From Lentisphaeria bacterium (GTDB lineage Bacteria > Verrucomicrobiota > Lentisphaeria > Victivallales > Victivallaceae): DNA of 64,000 bases. Below are positions 41,507-51,143 of this stretch, piece by piece; position 1 is the first letter of the stretch; each line of letters begins with the position of its first letter. Location: NCBI GenBank assembly GCA_900768515.1, contig CAAGDG010000058.1, positions 1 to 64,000 on the forward strand, read 5' to 3'. The notes under the pieces are model-generated. The model saw only the letters and a program-made list of their open reading frames with translations, made no database searches and was not told where the DNA came from. The translations under genes and the position numbers were made by a program.

Positions 41507-43723
41507 TCACTTTCCCTCCTTCCGGGAACCGTCGGCGATCATTGCGGCAAGATCGGCGGCAACGGCAGCGGCCTCCCGCAGAGCGGGATCGGTGTTTTCA
41601 CTCTTATCCTTCTGCTGCTCCGCCCGGCCGCCCTGCAGGGAATCCACACCGGAACCGGAAACACTCTGTTCGAGTTTGTCGGCCTCCTCCTGAACGCTCT
41701 TTTCCTGCTGATATTCGTGCCAGCGCGCCTCTTCGTTGAGCGAAATCTCCTTCTTGTCGCGGAACTTTTTAAACAGTTCAATCTGCTTTTTCAGTTTATT
41801 GAACTCCGGATTTGCGGCCACCCGTTCTTCCGAAGCTTTTTTCAGCAAAGCGATGCGATGCTCCAGCACCGGATCGATCCGCTGATAAGATGCGGGAGCG
41901 ATCGAATCCCAGGGTAGATGATGATCCATGAAAAGTTCGCCGACCTCCATCTGCTCAGTCAGGCTCGGCAGCTGAATGTCCGGCTCGATCCCGAGCTGCT
42001 GGACCGATCCGCCGGCGATCCGGTAGAACATCGCGGTCTCGTAGGTCGCGGCCCCGGCCGGGAAGTTCTGCCCGATGAACTTCAAATAGCGGTCCAGCGG
42101 AGCGACTTCCAGCACGGTTCCCTTTCCGAAGGTCCGGCTGTCGCCCACCACCACCGCCCGGCAGTAATCCCGGAGCGCAGCGGTGAAAATCTCCGCCGCG
42201 GAAGCGGTCAATTTGCTGGTGATGATCACCAGCGGACCGGCGTACACCTGTTCAGGATCATCGTCGCTGGCAACCTTGATCTGCCGGTTCGAGGTGCGGG
42301 TCTGCACCACCGGGCCGGTCGGAATGAACAATCCGGTCAGCAAAATCGCCTCCGGCAAACTGCCGCCGCCGTTGCGGCGCAGGTCCATGACCACCGCGTC
42401 AACCTTGTCCTTCTTGAACGATTCCAGAATCCGGCGCACGTCGCGGGTGCAGCTTTTGAAATCGGCATCGCCGCGGTAGGCGGCATCGAAATCCATATAG
42501 AAACTGGGCAGTTCGATCACGCCGATCTTCCACGGTTCGCCGCCGCCCTTGCGCGGAATCGTGAGAATCCGGCCGCTGGCTTCGCTCTCTTTGAGTTCAA
42601 CCTTGTCCCGGGTGATGGTGATGGTCTCCGGGACCGCGTTGCGCCCCTTGGCGCCGGGGAGCACCGTCAGCGTGACCTTGCTCCCCGCCGGACCGCGGAT
42701 CAGCTTGACCGCGTTGGAGACCGACATGTCGACCACGTCGACCGCTTCACCACCCTCCTGGGCGACGGCAATGATCCGGTCCTCGACCTTCAGGTCGCCC
42801 TGCTTCGCCGCCGGACCGCCGGGCACGATGCCGACCACACGGATGTAACCGTCGTCACTGGTCAAAGTCGCTCCGATCCCGGTCAGCGACAGACTCATCG
42901 AGATGTCGAAATCCTCATCCAGCTTGGGCGGCATGTAGTTGGAATGGGGGCCAAACACTTCGGCCAGCGCATTGAGATAGAGTCCCAGAATATCCAGCCG
43001 GTCCTTCTGGTCAATCTCATTGCCGATGTCGCGGAGGCGGCGCAGCACTTTTTCCTCCGGACTCTTGCCCTCCCACTGAGCGACGACGGAAGCGGCGGCC
43101 TCCTGTTCCTTCTCCTTCTGGTCAACCTCTTTCTTTTCGGCGGCTTTCCGGGCGCGCTCCTCGGCGGCGGCCCGTTCCGAAAGCCGGTAGTAGAGCAGAT
43201 CGTTCTTGAGCCGCTTCATCCAGAGCTCCCGCAGCTCCTTCTCATCGGCGGGACGCGGCAGCTTGCGGCGGTCCGGCACGAAAGTCTCGTCGGAGGTGAA
43301 ATCGACCGGCGTCTTGAGCCGCTCCTCCGCAAAGATCCGGAACTCCCGGTTCCGGCGGCGGAACAGGTCGTAAACGCGGAATGCGAAATCCACTTTCCCC
43401 GCCTTGAGATTGGATGCGAGCAGGTCCCGTTCCGGCAGAAATTCGGCCACATCCTTGGCGGTAAAGACGATATGGTTCGGATCGAGCAGATCAAAGTAGG
43501 CGTCGAAAAGCTGATGCGAAAACTGCGTATCCAGCGCCTGAGGGCGGTAGTGGCTGTTTTCGAAGAGCCTCGATGTGAGCCGGGCGATCGCGCCGAGCTG
43601 TTCGTCGGTATAGGATGCGCCTCCTTTTGCCGGAGCCGTCGGCGCCGCGGCGGGAAGCAGGAACATGACAAAGAGAAACGCGACAAACAAAGAGAAGCGT
43701 ATCAGCTGTTTTCTGATTTCCAT
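41507..43723 (-). CDS. prc: Tail-specific/carboxy-terminal processing protease (Prc, family S41)
   Basis: This 738-residue periplasmic protease has an N-terminal signal/anchor (about 8-28), a long Prc-type N-terminal region, a PDZ domain (about 270-345; GIGATLTSDDGYIRVVGIVP) and an S41 catalytic core. S508 (LTASAAEIF) and K534 (TFGKGTV) form the Ser-Lys dyad, 26 residues apart as against 25 in E. coli Prc. A charged C-terminal region ends in a Q/E-rich tail. Prc cleaves non-polar C-termini of envelope and tagged proteins. The ATG at 43723 has an AGGA box; the open frame 31 codons upstream is not used. A segment near 190-215 is strongly KE-rich coiled-coil. It is a single gene. Confidence 0.92.
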   Translation of the reverse strand: MEIRKQLIRFSLFVAFLFVMFLLPAAAPTAPAKGGASYTDEQLGAIARLTSRLFENSHYRPQALDTQFSHQLFDAYFDLLDPNHIVFTAKDVAEFLPERDLLASNLKAGKVDFAFRVYDLFRRRNREFRIFAEERLKTPVDFTSDETFVPDRRKLPRPADEKELRELWMKRLKNDLLYYRLSERAAAEERARKAAEKKEVDQKEKEQEAAASVVAQWEGKSPEEKVLRRLRDIGNEIDQKDRLDILGLYLNALAEVFGPHSNYMPPKLDEDFDISMSLSLTGIGATLTSDDGYIRVVGIVPGGPAAKQGDLKVEDRIIAVAQEGGEAVDVVDMSVSNAVKLIRGPAGSKVTLTVLPGAKGRNAVPETITITRDKVELKESEASGRILTIPRKGGGEPWKIGVIELPSFYMDFDAAYRGDADFKSCTRDVRRILESFKKDKVDAVVMDLRRNGGGSLPEAILLTGLFIPTGPVVQTRTSNRQIKVASDDDPEQVYAGPLVIITSKLTASAAEIFTAALRDYCRAVVVGDSRTFGKGTVLEVAPLDRYLKFIGQNFPAGAATYETAMFYRIAGGSVQQLGIEPDIQLPSLTEQMEVGELFMDHHLPWDSIAPASYQRIDPVLEHRIALLKKASEERVAANPEFNKLKKQIELFKKFRDKKEISLNEEARWHEYQQEKSVQEEADKLEQSVSGSGVDSLQGGRAEQQKDKSENTDPALREAAAVAADLAAMIADGSRKEGK

Positions 43724-43772
43724 AAAAAAGTTCCTCGCAGGAATTACCGGTTGCATATTATGAATATTCGTT

Positions 43773-43801
43773 AATGTAACACATCTTAACAAATTTTGAA
43801 A
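43773..43801 (-). promoter_or_regulatory. Promoter candidate for prc
   Basis: Minus-strand TTTCAA (43796-43801), 17-bp spacer, TACATT (43773-43778). Confidence 0.45.
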
Positions 43802-43940
43802 GCGGAAAACGGACACTTCGCTTTTTTTTTCCGTTTAAAAAGCTATATTAGATCAAAAACGGTCCGGACAGCCGCCGGGACCCCGGTCCGGAAAAAATGT
43901 CCGGCTGCACACGGACCGGTCCGGCAGGAAGGAGCCTGAC

Positions 43941-46900
43941 ATGCTGCAACAGAGTATCCGTCCGGAAAGGACGATTTTTCACTGCGGAGACACCGTGACA
44001 TTCCGGCTTTCGGCAACCGGCGGCCGCCCCGGAAGGGCGGTGCTGCGTTCAAACATCGGCAGAGCCGCAGTCCGCAGGCAGGAACTGATCCGCTTCACCG
44101 AGGAGCAGCACCGGCCCGACGGACTCGACTGGTTCGACCGGGAGATGATCCCCGACGGGCCGGACGCCTTCCGGTTGACCCTGCCCCTCACGGAAGTCGG
44201 CATTTTCGAGGCGAAATGCTTCTTTTTCCCGGAGAACGGCAGCGCCCTGGAGTGGGCGGAGGGCGAGAATTTCCGCCTGAAGGTGGAAAGCGCCGCCAGC
44301 ATCTGCGCAAACACCATCTACTGCGCTTTTGTCCGCCAGTTCGGGCCGAACCGCGACCTGCCCTTCGCGCCGGCGGAAGCGCCCGGCGTCGAGGAACTGG
44401 ACCGGGCCGGCTACACGGTGATCCCCCCTTCCGGCACCTTTCGCGGTCTGATCGGGGAACTCGACCATATTTTCGGGGCGCTGGGGTGCAGGATTCTCCA
44501 GCTTCTGCCGATCCACCCGGCGCCGACCCAATACGGGCGGATGGGCCGTTTCGGCAGTCCGTTCGCGGCGATCGACTACTTCAACGTCGATCCGGCGCTG
44601 GCCGAATTCGACCGGAAACGCACCCCGATGGAACAGTTCGGCGAACTGGTGGACGCCGTCCACGGCCGCGACGGCCGGATCTTCCTCGACATCCCGGTCA
44701 ACCACACCGGTTGGGCTTCGAAACTCCAGGAGGAACACCCCGACTACTTCGTGCGGCGCACCGACGGAACTTTCGAAAGTCCCGGCGCCTGGGGCGTCGA
44801 ATGGGCCGACCTCTGCAAACTCAACTACCGCGACGCCAAAGTCCGCGAACTGATGGCCAAGGTCTTCCTCTTCTGGTGCGGCCGGGGCGTGGACGGCTTC
44901 CGGTGTGACGCCGGATACATGCTCCCGGAGGCGGCGTGGGACTACATCGTCGCCCGGGTCCGGCGGGAATATCCCGACACCGTTTTTCTGCTCGAAGGAC
45001 TCGGCGGGCCGCTCGCCGTGCAGGAGCGGCTGCTCGGCAGCTCCGGGCTCGACTGGGGATACTCCGAACTCTTTCAGCAGTACACCCGGGACCAGATCGC
45101 CGGCGGGTTTCCCTACATCGACCGCTGCAGCCGCCGTTTCGGCTCCCTGATCCATTTTGCGGAGACCCACGACAACAACCGGCTGGCGGCGACCTCGCAG
45201 ACCTTTTCCCGGCTCCGGTTTCTGGTCACGGCGCTGCTCTCGGAAGGGGGCGGCTTCGGCTTCGCCAACGGCGCGGAATTTTTCGCCGCGGAAAAAATCG
45301 ACGTCCACGGCAGCAATGGACTCAACTGGGGGGCGGAACCCAATCTGGTCCCCCTGATCCGGCAGTTGAACACCCTGCTGGCCGACCACCCCGCCTTTCT
45401 TCCGGAGGCGGAAGTGGAGCTGATCCAGACCGGACCGGGCAACGTGATCGCGGCGCGCCGTTCCGCGCCGGACGGCGCCCGTCTGCTGATTCTGCTGAAT
45501 CTGGATTGCGAACACGCTGCGATCGTCCAGTGGCCCCGGGATGCGGTCCGGGAGGAGTCGGGCACCGACCTGCTCGGCGGCGGCCCGGTCCGTTTCCAGC
45601 GCGAAGGGGCGGTCTGTTCGGCGACGCTCCCTCCCGGAGCCGGATTCTGCATCGCCTTCGACGACTACCGGATTCCAACGCTCCCCCCGGACCGGGAACC
45701 GCCCCGGGTGGCCGCTCAGCGGGCCGACGCCATGGCACTGGCCGCATTCGCCGCCCTCGCCGGTCCCCGGCGCGAACCTCCGGAGAATGCCGGGCAAAAA
45801 ATGCTCGAAAATCCCGCGGAGTTCTGCCGCCGGGCCGCTGAACTGCCGCTGCCGCCGGTCACTCGCTGGCGCGCGGAACGCGATCCCCGCCGGCGGGTCA
45901 TGGTTCCTCCGGGTGATTTGCTGCTGATCGAATGCGAACGCCGTTTCCGCTTCCGGATCGTCGAAGCGCGGGAGACCGTCGCATCCGGCGGCGGCCTGAC
46001 CGGACCGGACGGCGGCCGCTTTGCGCTGACAACGCTTCCCGCCAATCCGGGAGGCGCCGCCCGGGTGCTCCGGCTCGAAATCGCCATGTTCGATGAATCG
46101 GGCCGGACCGAACGCGCTTCCGGGGAACTGGTGCTCCTGCCGAAGGCGTCGGAATGCCGGATCCGGCTCTCCGCCGACGCCCGGGAGCTGGAAAAGCGCC
46201 GTCTCTTCGCCTTCGCCTCCAACGACACCGGCGGTCTGAGCTACTTCCGGGCGGCCTGGGGAGAACTCTCCAGCAAGTACGAGGCGGTGCTTGCCGCCAA
46301 TGCGAATCCCGACTATCCGGTTGACCGCCACACCATGCTGACCCGTCTGCGGATGTGGGTCCGGGTCAACGGCTTCTCCCAGAAAGTGGACGTCGATTCG
46401 CTCGAACGCTTCACCGCCGATCCCGGCAACCGCGCCCGCTGGGAGTTCGCCATCCCGGTCGGACAGGGGTGCAGAATGCGGTTCGACATCGAATTTGAAG
46501 GGGCGCTCTCCGGCGACGCGGTCCGCTTCCGGATCCACCGCCACCGCAGTTCCGGTCCCGGGGAGCCGGAGGACGCGACCCCGGCCACAATCATCGTGCG
46601 CCCCGACCTGGAAGACCGGATCAACCACGAGGTCACCAAAGCATTCACCGGTCCGGAGCAGCGCTTTCCGGCGGCGGTCCGGCCGCTGCCGAACGGTTTT
46701 GATTTCGCTCCGGCGGAACGCAACCTCTCGTTCCGGATGGAACCGGGAAGCTTCACGTCACAGCCGGAGTGGTACTACATGGTGGACCTCCCCGCGGAAC
46801 GTGACTACGGGCTGGAGGACAAAACCGACCTCTTCAGCCCCGGCTACGGAGAGTTTCTCCTCCGGGGTGGCGACTGCGGCGTGCTGACCGCGATCGTGAC

Positions 46901-48152
46901 CACCAGCCGCACCCGGGACCTGCCGATCCGCTGGCCGGACCCGGCGGAACCGGCCGGAGAGTGCGCCCCCGGCGACCTCTACCTGCCGGCGCTCCGGCGT
47001 TTCGTAACCCGACGCGACCGCTTCTCAACGGTGATCGCCGGATATCCGTGGTTCCTCGACTGGGGTCGCGACACCTTGATCGCCCTGCGCGGACTGGCCG
47101 GATCCGAATTCCGGGAGGAGTCCGCCGCGATCCTCCGGCAGTTCGCCTGCTTTGAACGCAAAGGAACCATCCCCAACATGATCCGCGGCCTCGACGACGC
47201 CAACCGCGACACCAGCGACGCTCCGCTCTACCTCGTCGTCGCGGTCCGCGACTGGATCGGGGCGACCGGCGACCGTTCTCTGCTCGACGCCGACTGCGGC
47301 GGCAGAACGTTGCGCGAAGTGCTCCGTTCCATCGTCGACAACTATCAGGCGGGAACGCCCAACGGCATCGCCATGGATCCGAAGAGCAAACTTGTCTTCA
47401 GTCCCTCTCACTTCACCTGGATGGACACCAACTTCCCCGCCGGAACCCCCCGGGAGGGATATCCGATCGAAATCCAGGCGCTCTGGTACGCGGCACTCGA
47501 ATTTCTCGGCGAAGAGGATCGGACGCTGCGATCCCTGGCCGACGAGGTCGCGGCCGGCATTGAACGGCTCTTCTTCACCCACCCGGACGGCCGCTGCGCC
47601 GACTGCCTGCACGCCGGAGCGGGAACCCCGGCGGCAAACGCCTCTCCGGACGACCACATCCGGCCCAACCAGCTTCTCGCGCTGACACTCGGCGCGGTCC
47701 GGGCCCCTGAGAAGCGGCGGCGGATTCTGGAAGCCTGCGAGGAGCTGCTGGTGCCGGGAGGCATCCGCTCTCTGGCCGACCGGCCGGTGAGTTTCCAGCT
47801 CCCGGTCCGGCTGGACGGCAGACTGCTCAACGATCCGGAGCGTCCCTACCGCGGCCATTACAGCGGCCCCGAAAACACCTCGCGCAAAGTCGCCTACCAC
47901 AACGGGACCGTCTGGTGCTGGCCCTTCCCCGCCTACTGTGAAGCGCTCTACCTGACCGGCGGGGAACCTGTGCGCGAGCGGGCGCTGGCACTGCTGCTCT
48001 CGGCCGCACACTACTTTGAATCGACCGTCCCCGGCGAACTGCCGGAGGTCGCCGACGGGGACGCTCCCCACCGCGCGGGCGGCTGTTTCGCCCAGGCGTG
48101 GAGCGTGTCGGAGTTCTTCCGCGTCCTCCGGCTGCTGAACGCGGAGAGGTAG
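43941..48152 (+). CDS. Bifunctional glycogen debranching enzyme (GH13 glucanotransferase-type + GH133 amylo-alpha-1,6-glucosidase)
   Basis: This 1403-residue cytoplasmic fusion has an N-terminal beta domain (about 1-115) followed by a GH13 barrel: DIPVNHTG (region I), FRCDAG with nucleophile D323, FLLEG with acid/base E352, and ETHDNN with D411. A middle beta-rich linker region (about 650-1000) leads to a GDE_C/GH133 toroid from GYPWFLDWGRDT (about 1033). This is the eukaryotic-style two-activity layout: 4-alpha-glucanotransferase moves the branch stub and the glucosidase removes the last alpha-1,6 glucose. AAGGAG precedes the ATG, and TATATT (43844-43849) is the probable -10. The next gene starts 4 bp after its stop. 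Confidence 0.88.
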   Translation: MLQQSIRPERTIFHCGDTVTFRLSATGGRPGRAVLRSNIGRAAVRRQELIRFTEEQHRPDGLDWFDREMIPDGPDAFRLTLPLTEVGIFEAKCFFFPENGSALEWAEGENFRLKVESAASICANTIYCAFVRQFGPNRDLPFAPAEAPGVEELDRAGYTVIPPSGTFRGLIGELDHIFGALGCRILQLLPIHPAPTQYGRMGRFGSPFAAIDYFNVDPALAEFDRKRTPMEQFGELVDAVHGRDGRIFLDIPVNHTGWASKLQEEHPDYFVRRTDGTFESPGAWGVEWADLCKLNYRDAKVRELMAKVFLFWCGRGVDGFRCDAGYMLPEAAWDYIVARVRREYPDTVFLLEGLGGPLAVQERLLGSSGLDWGYSELFQQYTRDQIAGGFPYIDRCSRRFGSLIHFAETHDNNRLAATSQTFSRLRFLVTALLSEGGGFGFANGAEFFAAEKIDVHGSNGLNWGAEPNLVPLIRQLNTLLADHPAFLPEAEVELIQTGPGNVIAARRSAPDGARLLILLNLDCEHAAIVQWPRDAVREESGTDLLGGGPVRFQREGAVCSATLPPGAGFCIAFDDYRIPTLPPDREPPRVAAQRADAMALAAFAALAGPRREPPENAGQKMLENPAEFCRRAAELPLPPVTRWRAERDPRRRVMVPPGDLLLIECERRFRFRIVEARETVASGGGLTGPDGGRFALTTLPANPGGAARVLRLEIAMFDESGRTERASGELVLLPKASECRIRLSADARELEKRRLFAFASNDTGGLSYFRAAWGELSSKYEAVLAANANPDYPVDRHTMLTRLRMWVRVNGFSQKVDVDSLERFTADPGNRARWEFAIPVGQGCRMRFDIEFEGALSGDAVRFRIHRHRSSGPGEPEDATPATIIVRPDLEDRINHEVTKAFTGPEQRFPAAVRPLPNGFDFAPAERNLSFRMEPGSFTSQPEWYYMVDLPAERDYGLEDKTDLFSPGYGEFLLRGGDCGVLTAIVTTSRTRDLPIRWPDPAEPAGECAPGDLYLPALRRFVTRRDRFSTVIAGYPWFLDWGRDTLIALRGLAGSEFREESAAILRQFACFERKGTIPNMIRGLDDANRDTSDAPLYLVVAVRDWIGATGDRSLLDADCGGRTLREVLRSIVDNYQAGTPNGIAMDPKSKLVFSPSHFTWMDTNFPAGTPREGYPIEIQALWYAALEFLGEEDRTLRSLADEVAAGIERLFFTHPDGRCADCLHAGAGTPAANASPDDHIRPNQLLALTLGAVRAPEKRRRILEACEELLVPGGIRSLADRPVSFQLPVRLDGRLLNDPERPYRGHYSGPENTSRKVAYHNGTVWCWPFPAYCEALYLTGGEPVRERALALLLSAAHYFESTVPGELPEVADGDAPHRAGGCFAQAWSVSEFFRVLRLLNAER

Positions 48153-48156
48153 CGAA

Positions 48157-49680
48157 ATGAAGCTGCTCTGGCGCAACCTCTGGCTGGCCGACGGATCCGG
48201 CTCCCCCCTTCGCCGCCGCTGTGTGCTGACCGACGGGGACGAAGTGGTCGCGGTGGAACCGGAGATCACCGCCTCCGCCGCCGACCGGACCGTCGAAATC
48301 GACGGAAAAATCCTGGCGCCGGGATTCCTCGACGTCCACAGCCACTCCGATCTTTCAATTCTGGCCCGGCCGGAGGGATTCGGCAAGATTTCGCAGGGGG
48401 TGACCGGAGAGGTCGTGGGAAACTGCGGACTCTCCCCCTTCCCGATCACGCCGCGCAACCGGGAGCACCTCCAGCAGCTCTGGCGGAAAAACGGCGTTGA
48501 AATCACCTGGGACGACTGCGCCGGTTACCTCGGAGAACTCCGCCGCCGCGGGGTGCGGCTCCGGATCACTCCCCTCTGCGGCCACAATACGCTGCGCGCC
48601 GCCGTCGCGGGGTACGAACAGCGGGAACTCTCCGGGAAACAGCTTGAAGAGATGGAGCAACTGCTTGAAACCGCACTCCGGCAGGGGGCGGCGGGACTCT
48701 CGACCGGACTGCTCTACGTGCCGGGAGAGTTCGCCACCGACGAGGAGCTGTTCCGACTGCTCCGGGTCGTGCAGCGCCACAACGCGCTCCACGCCACCCA
48801 TCTGCGCAGCGAAGGAGACCGGTTGCTCGAATCACTGGAGTCGACGCTCGAAACCGCCCGAAGAGCCGGTCTCGAACGGCTCCAGATCAGCCACTTCAAA
48901 ACCGCGGGCGCCGCCAACTGGGGAAAACTCGACGCCGCAATCATGCTGCTCGAAGCAGCCCGGAACGGAGGAATGAAACTCTTTGTCGACCGCTATCCCT
49001 ACACCGAATCGATGACCCAGCTGAGCGTGATCCTGCCGGGAAAGTGGAGTTCGCTCGACGACTCCGCCCTCATGCGGCGCCTGGAGACGCCGGAAGAGGC
49101 GGTCCGGCTCGAACAGGAGCTGACCGACTCTCGGAGCACTGACTCCTGGCGCACGGTCCGGCTGATCGGGACCGCAGCCCCCGCCTTCCAGCGCTACGCC
49201 GGCTGGACCTTCGACCGGATCGCCGCGGCGGAAAATCAGCCGCCCGCCGCCGTCGCGGTCCGGATTCTGGCGGCCGACGCGACCGGCGCCGGCGCCGGAT
49301 TCCGCGGCATGTCCGAGGAGAATCTCTCCCGGATTCTGGCGCTCGACTGGTGCGTCTGCGGCAGCGACGAGAATGCGCGGCCCGCCGACGACTCCATCGG
49401 TCGCGGACACCCCCGCGCCTTCGGAAGTTTCCCGCGGTTTCTGCGGATGCGGCTCGACGCCGGGGAGTCCATCGAATCAGCGGTCCGCCGGCTCACCGCG
49501 CTTCCCGCTGAAATCTTCCAGCGCGAAAGGCAGGGACGGATCGCACCGGGATTCCACGCCGATTTTGCAGCGTTCGACCCGGATACGATCAACTCCTCCG
49601 CAGATTTTCTCTCTCCTCACACGCCGGCCGAAGGCATTCTGCTGACCGCGATCGGCGGCGAAATCATCTACCGCCCCTGA
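48157..49680 (+). CDS. N-acyl-D-amino-acid deacylase-type amidohydrolase
   Basis: This 507-residue amidohydrolase has the D-aminoacylase pattern. DVHSHSD (about 67-73) binds metal, GNCGLSPFP (about 88-96) gives the conserved cysteine, STGLLYVPG follows, then ATHLRSEGDR and QISHFKTAG provide histidines, and the aspartate motif is in CGSDENARP (about 406). A C-terminal beta domain contains GRIAPGFHADFAAFDP. The family removes N-acyl groups from D-amino acids, useful in peptidoglycan or diet D-amino acid recycling. It begins 4 bp after the debranching enzyme, so it is co-transcribed, with no obvious metabolic link. No signal peptide is seen, so it is cytoplasmic. Confidence 0.85.
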   Translation: MKLLWRNLWLADGSGSPLRRRCVLTDGDEVVAVEPEITASAADRTVEIDGKILAPGFLDVHSHSDLSILARPEGFGKISQGVTGEVVGNCGLSPFPITPRNREHLQQLWRKNGVEITWDDCAGYLGELRRRGVRLRITPLCGHNTLRAAVAGYEQRELSGKQLEEMEQLLETALRQGAAGLSTGLLYVPGEFATDEELFRLLRVVQRHNALHATHLRSEGDRLLESLESTLETARRAGLERLQISHFKTAGAANWGKLDAAIMLLEAARNGGMKLFVDRYPYTESMTQLSVILPGKWSSLDDSALMRRLETPEEAVRLEQELTDSRSTDSWRTVRLIGTAAPAFQRYAGWTFDRIAAAENQPPAAVAVRILAADATGAGAGFRGMSEENLSRILALDWCVCGSDENARPADDSIGRGHPRAFGSFPRFLRMRLDAGESIESAVRRLTALPAEIFQRERQGRIAPGFHADFAAFDPDTINSSADFLSPHTPAEGILLTAIGGEIIYRP

Positions 49681-49704
49681 GGAGAAATCCCGAACACGAC
49701 AACA

Positions 49705-49732
49705 GGGGCGTTCCCCCGAAAAGGAACGCCCC
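49705..49732. terminator. Bidirectional hairpin between convergent genes
   Basis: GGGGCGTTCC (49705-49714) pairs with GGAACGCCCC (49723-49732) around CCCGAAAA. The T-run is weak, so termination efficiency is uncertain. Confidence 0.6.
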
Positions 49733-49762
49733 CGTATGTTTTCTACCGGTTCCGGCGGGAAG

Positions 49763-51073
49763 TTACTTCGCCGCCTTGTCCAGCTCCGCCGCGTTGGCGA
49801 GCAGAGTGGACCAGACCGCCGCCTGCTTGTCGCTCGCGGCGGCGCGAACCAGCTGGACCATCTTGACCGCCGTCAACTGCCCGGCGGCGGGGACGGTCAT
49901 GGTGGTGGTCACGTGTCCATCCGCGTAACCGACCAGCAGCTTGCCGCCTTCCAGCTGAGCCAGCAGCAACGGAACCTCGGAAGGCGTGGAGAATGCGATC
50001 GGACGGAGGTTCTTGCCAAGATAGATGAAATCATTCCCGGAGAGCAGATCTTCCGAAGTAAAATCTTTAAGCCCGGCAAGCGTGGGGGGCAGTTTTCCGT
50101 CGTTTTCATCCATGTACATCATGCACCCGAGCAGGATCTGCTTTGCATTGGAAACCTTGAGATTCGCCTGAGCGCGGGTCCGGGCACCCATGACCCCCTC
50201 GTTCACAGCCTTGATGAACTTGTCGAATTCCGAAGGCGGTAGCGACGACTCCAGCTTGAGCGTCCCCTTGTCGGCAACCAGTTCCAGATCCTTGAGCGCC
50301 GCCTGCGCTTCCGGCGGGGCCGCCAGTTTGGCCTGTCCGAGGAACATGTCGAGCATGCCCTTCGCCTCCAGCGCGGCGTCGGCGTCGGAGAACTGGCAGG
50401 CAAGAGCAGTGACCAGCGTCTTGTCCCCCTTCTCCTGGACGGAGAGGGTCACCGACTGGAGCTTTTTCGCGAATGGCGGAACCTGCGGCATCGTGGCCAC
50501 CACCGTGCTCGGATCGACCGCGGCCAGCACCAGACTCTTGTCAAACTGCTGCGAAAGCGCAAACTTGTTCTTTCCCTCCGCCTTGAAAGGGAACTCCCAG
50601 TCGCCGTCGACGTTGAACATCAGCAGGTCGGAATCGACCAGGACAATGTGCGTCTCAGGCTCTCCCGGCATCTTCAATCCGGGTTTGCCGCCGAACTCGG
50701 CCGCGGCACCTTCCTTCTTGAGGGCTTCGAAAATCCGACCGGCGCGGCCATCGGTGGTACGGATCACGACACCACCTTTCTGCACTTCAGCGGAGAACTC
50801 GCCAAAGCCGAGATACTCCGCCTCAAAATCCGAAGGTTTCAACCCGACCTTCGCCATCTCCTGTTCCAGTTTCCTGCCATCCGCATCCTGAGAAACCATC
50901 TGAATGATCTTGTCGGTCAGCGGATGCGCCTTGAGCTTGACGCCATCCACGCCGACCACCAGATTGGCTCCTTCCGGAACGTACTTCGCAAGCGGCTCAT
51001 CCCCGCACCCCGCCACCAGCAGGCAGAGCGCCGCGGCAGCAGCACAACCGATTCTTCCCAGCAATTTCATCAT
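49763..51073 (-). CDS. Lipoprotein of unknown function, tandem family member A
   Basis: This 436-residue protein has a lipobox signal (LLVAGCGDEP). The mature part opens with YVPEGANLVVGVDGVKLKAHPLTDKI (in parts), a pattern close to DUF3352-like envelope proteins whose strands read xxxLVxxVDxxxLxxHP. The middle holds paired helices and beta strands with no catalytic motif. A GGGAGG box precedes two adjacent ATGs (51073, 51070). The downstream gene on the same strand (51144-52094) shares the same opening pattern, so the two are probably diverged tandem paralogues. Function is unknown; a cell-envelope role is likely. Confidence 0.78.
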   Translation of the reverse strand: MMKLLGRIGCAAAAALCLLVAGCGDEPLAKYVPEGANLVVGVDGVKLKAHPLTDKIIQMVSQDADGRKLEQEMAKVGLKPSDFEAEYLGFGEFSAEVQKGGVVIRTTDGRAGRIFEALKKEGAAAEFGGKPGLKMPGEPETHIVLVDSDLLMFNVDGDWEFPFKAEGKNKFALSQQFDKSLVLAAVDPSTVVATMPQVPPFAKKLQSVTLSVQEKGDKTLVTALACQFSDADAALEAKGMLDMFLGQAKLAAPPEAQAALKDLELVADKGTLKLESSLPPSEFDKFIKAVNEGVMGARTRAQANLKVSNAKQILLGCMMYMDENDGKLPPTLAGLKDFTSEDLLSGNDFIYLGKNLRPIAFSTPSEVPLLLAQLEGGKLLVGYADGHVTTTMTVPAAGQLTAVKMVQLVRAAASDKQAAVWSTLLANAAELDKAAK

Positions 51074-51143
51074 TCCCTCCCTTGTTGATAGTAACCGCCG
51101 AACTCCGGCCCCTGCCCCGGGGACAATCCTCCACGGCGAAACC

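Noticed and set aside
44049..46628. Very long antisense open frame (859 codons) inside the debranching enzyme gene
   Set aside because: GC-rich codon bias leaves few stops on the opposite strand. The frame has no ribosome site and no domain, and it lies wholly inside a well-supported gene. The same applies to long frames at 1242-2978, 4153-6099, 9938-11791 and 31106-33127.
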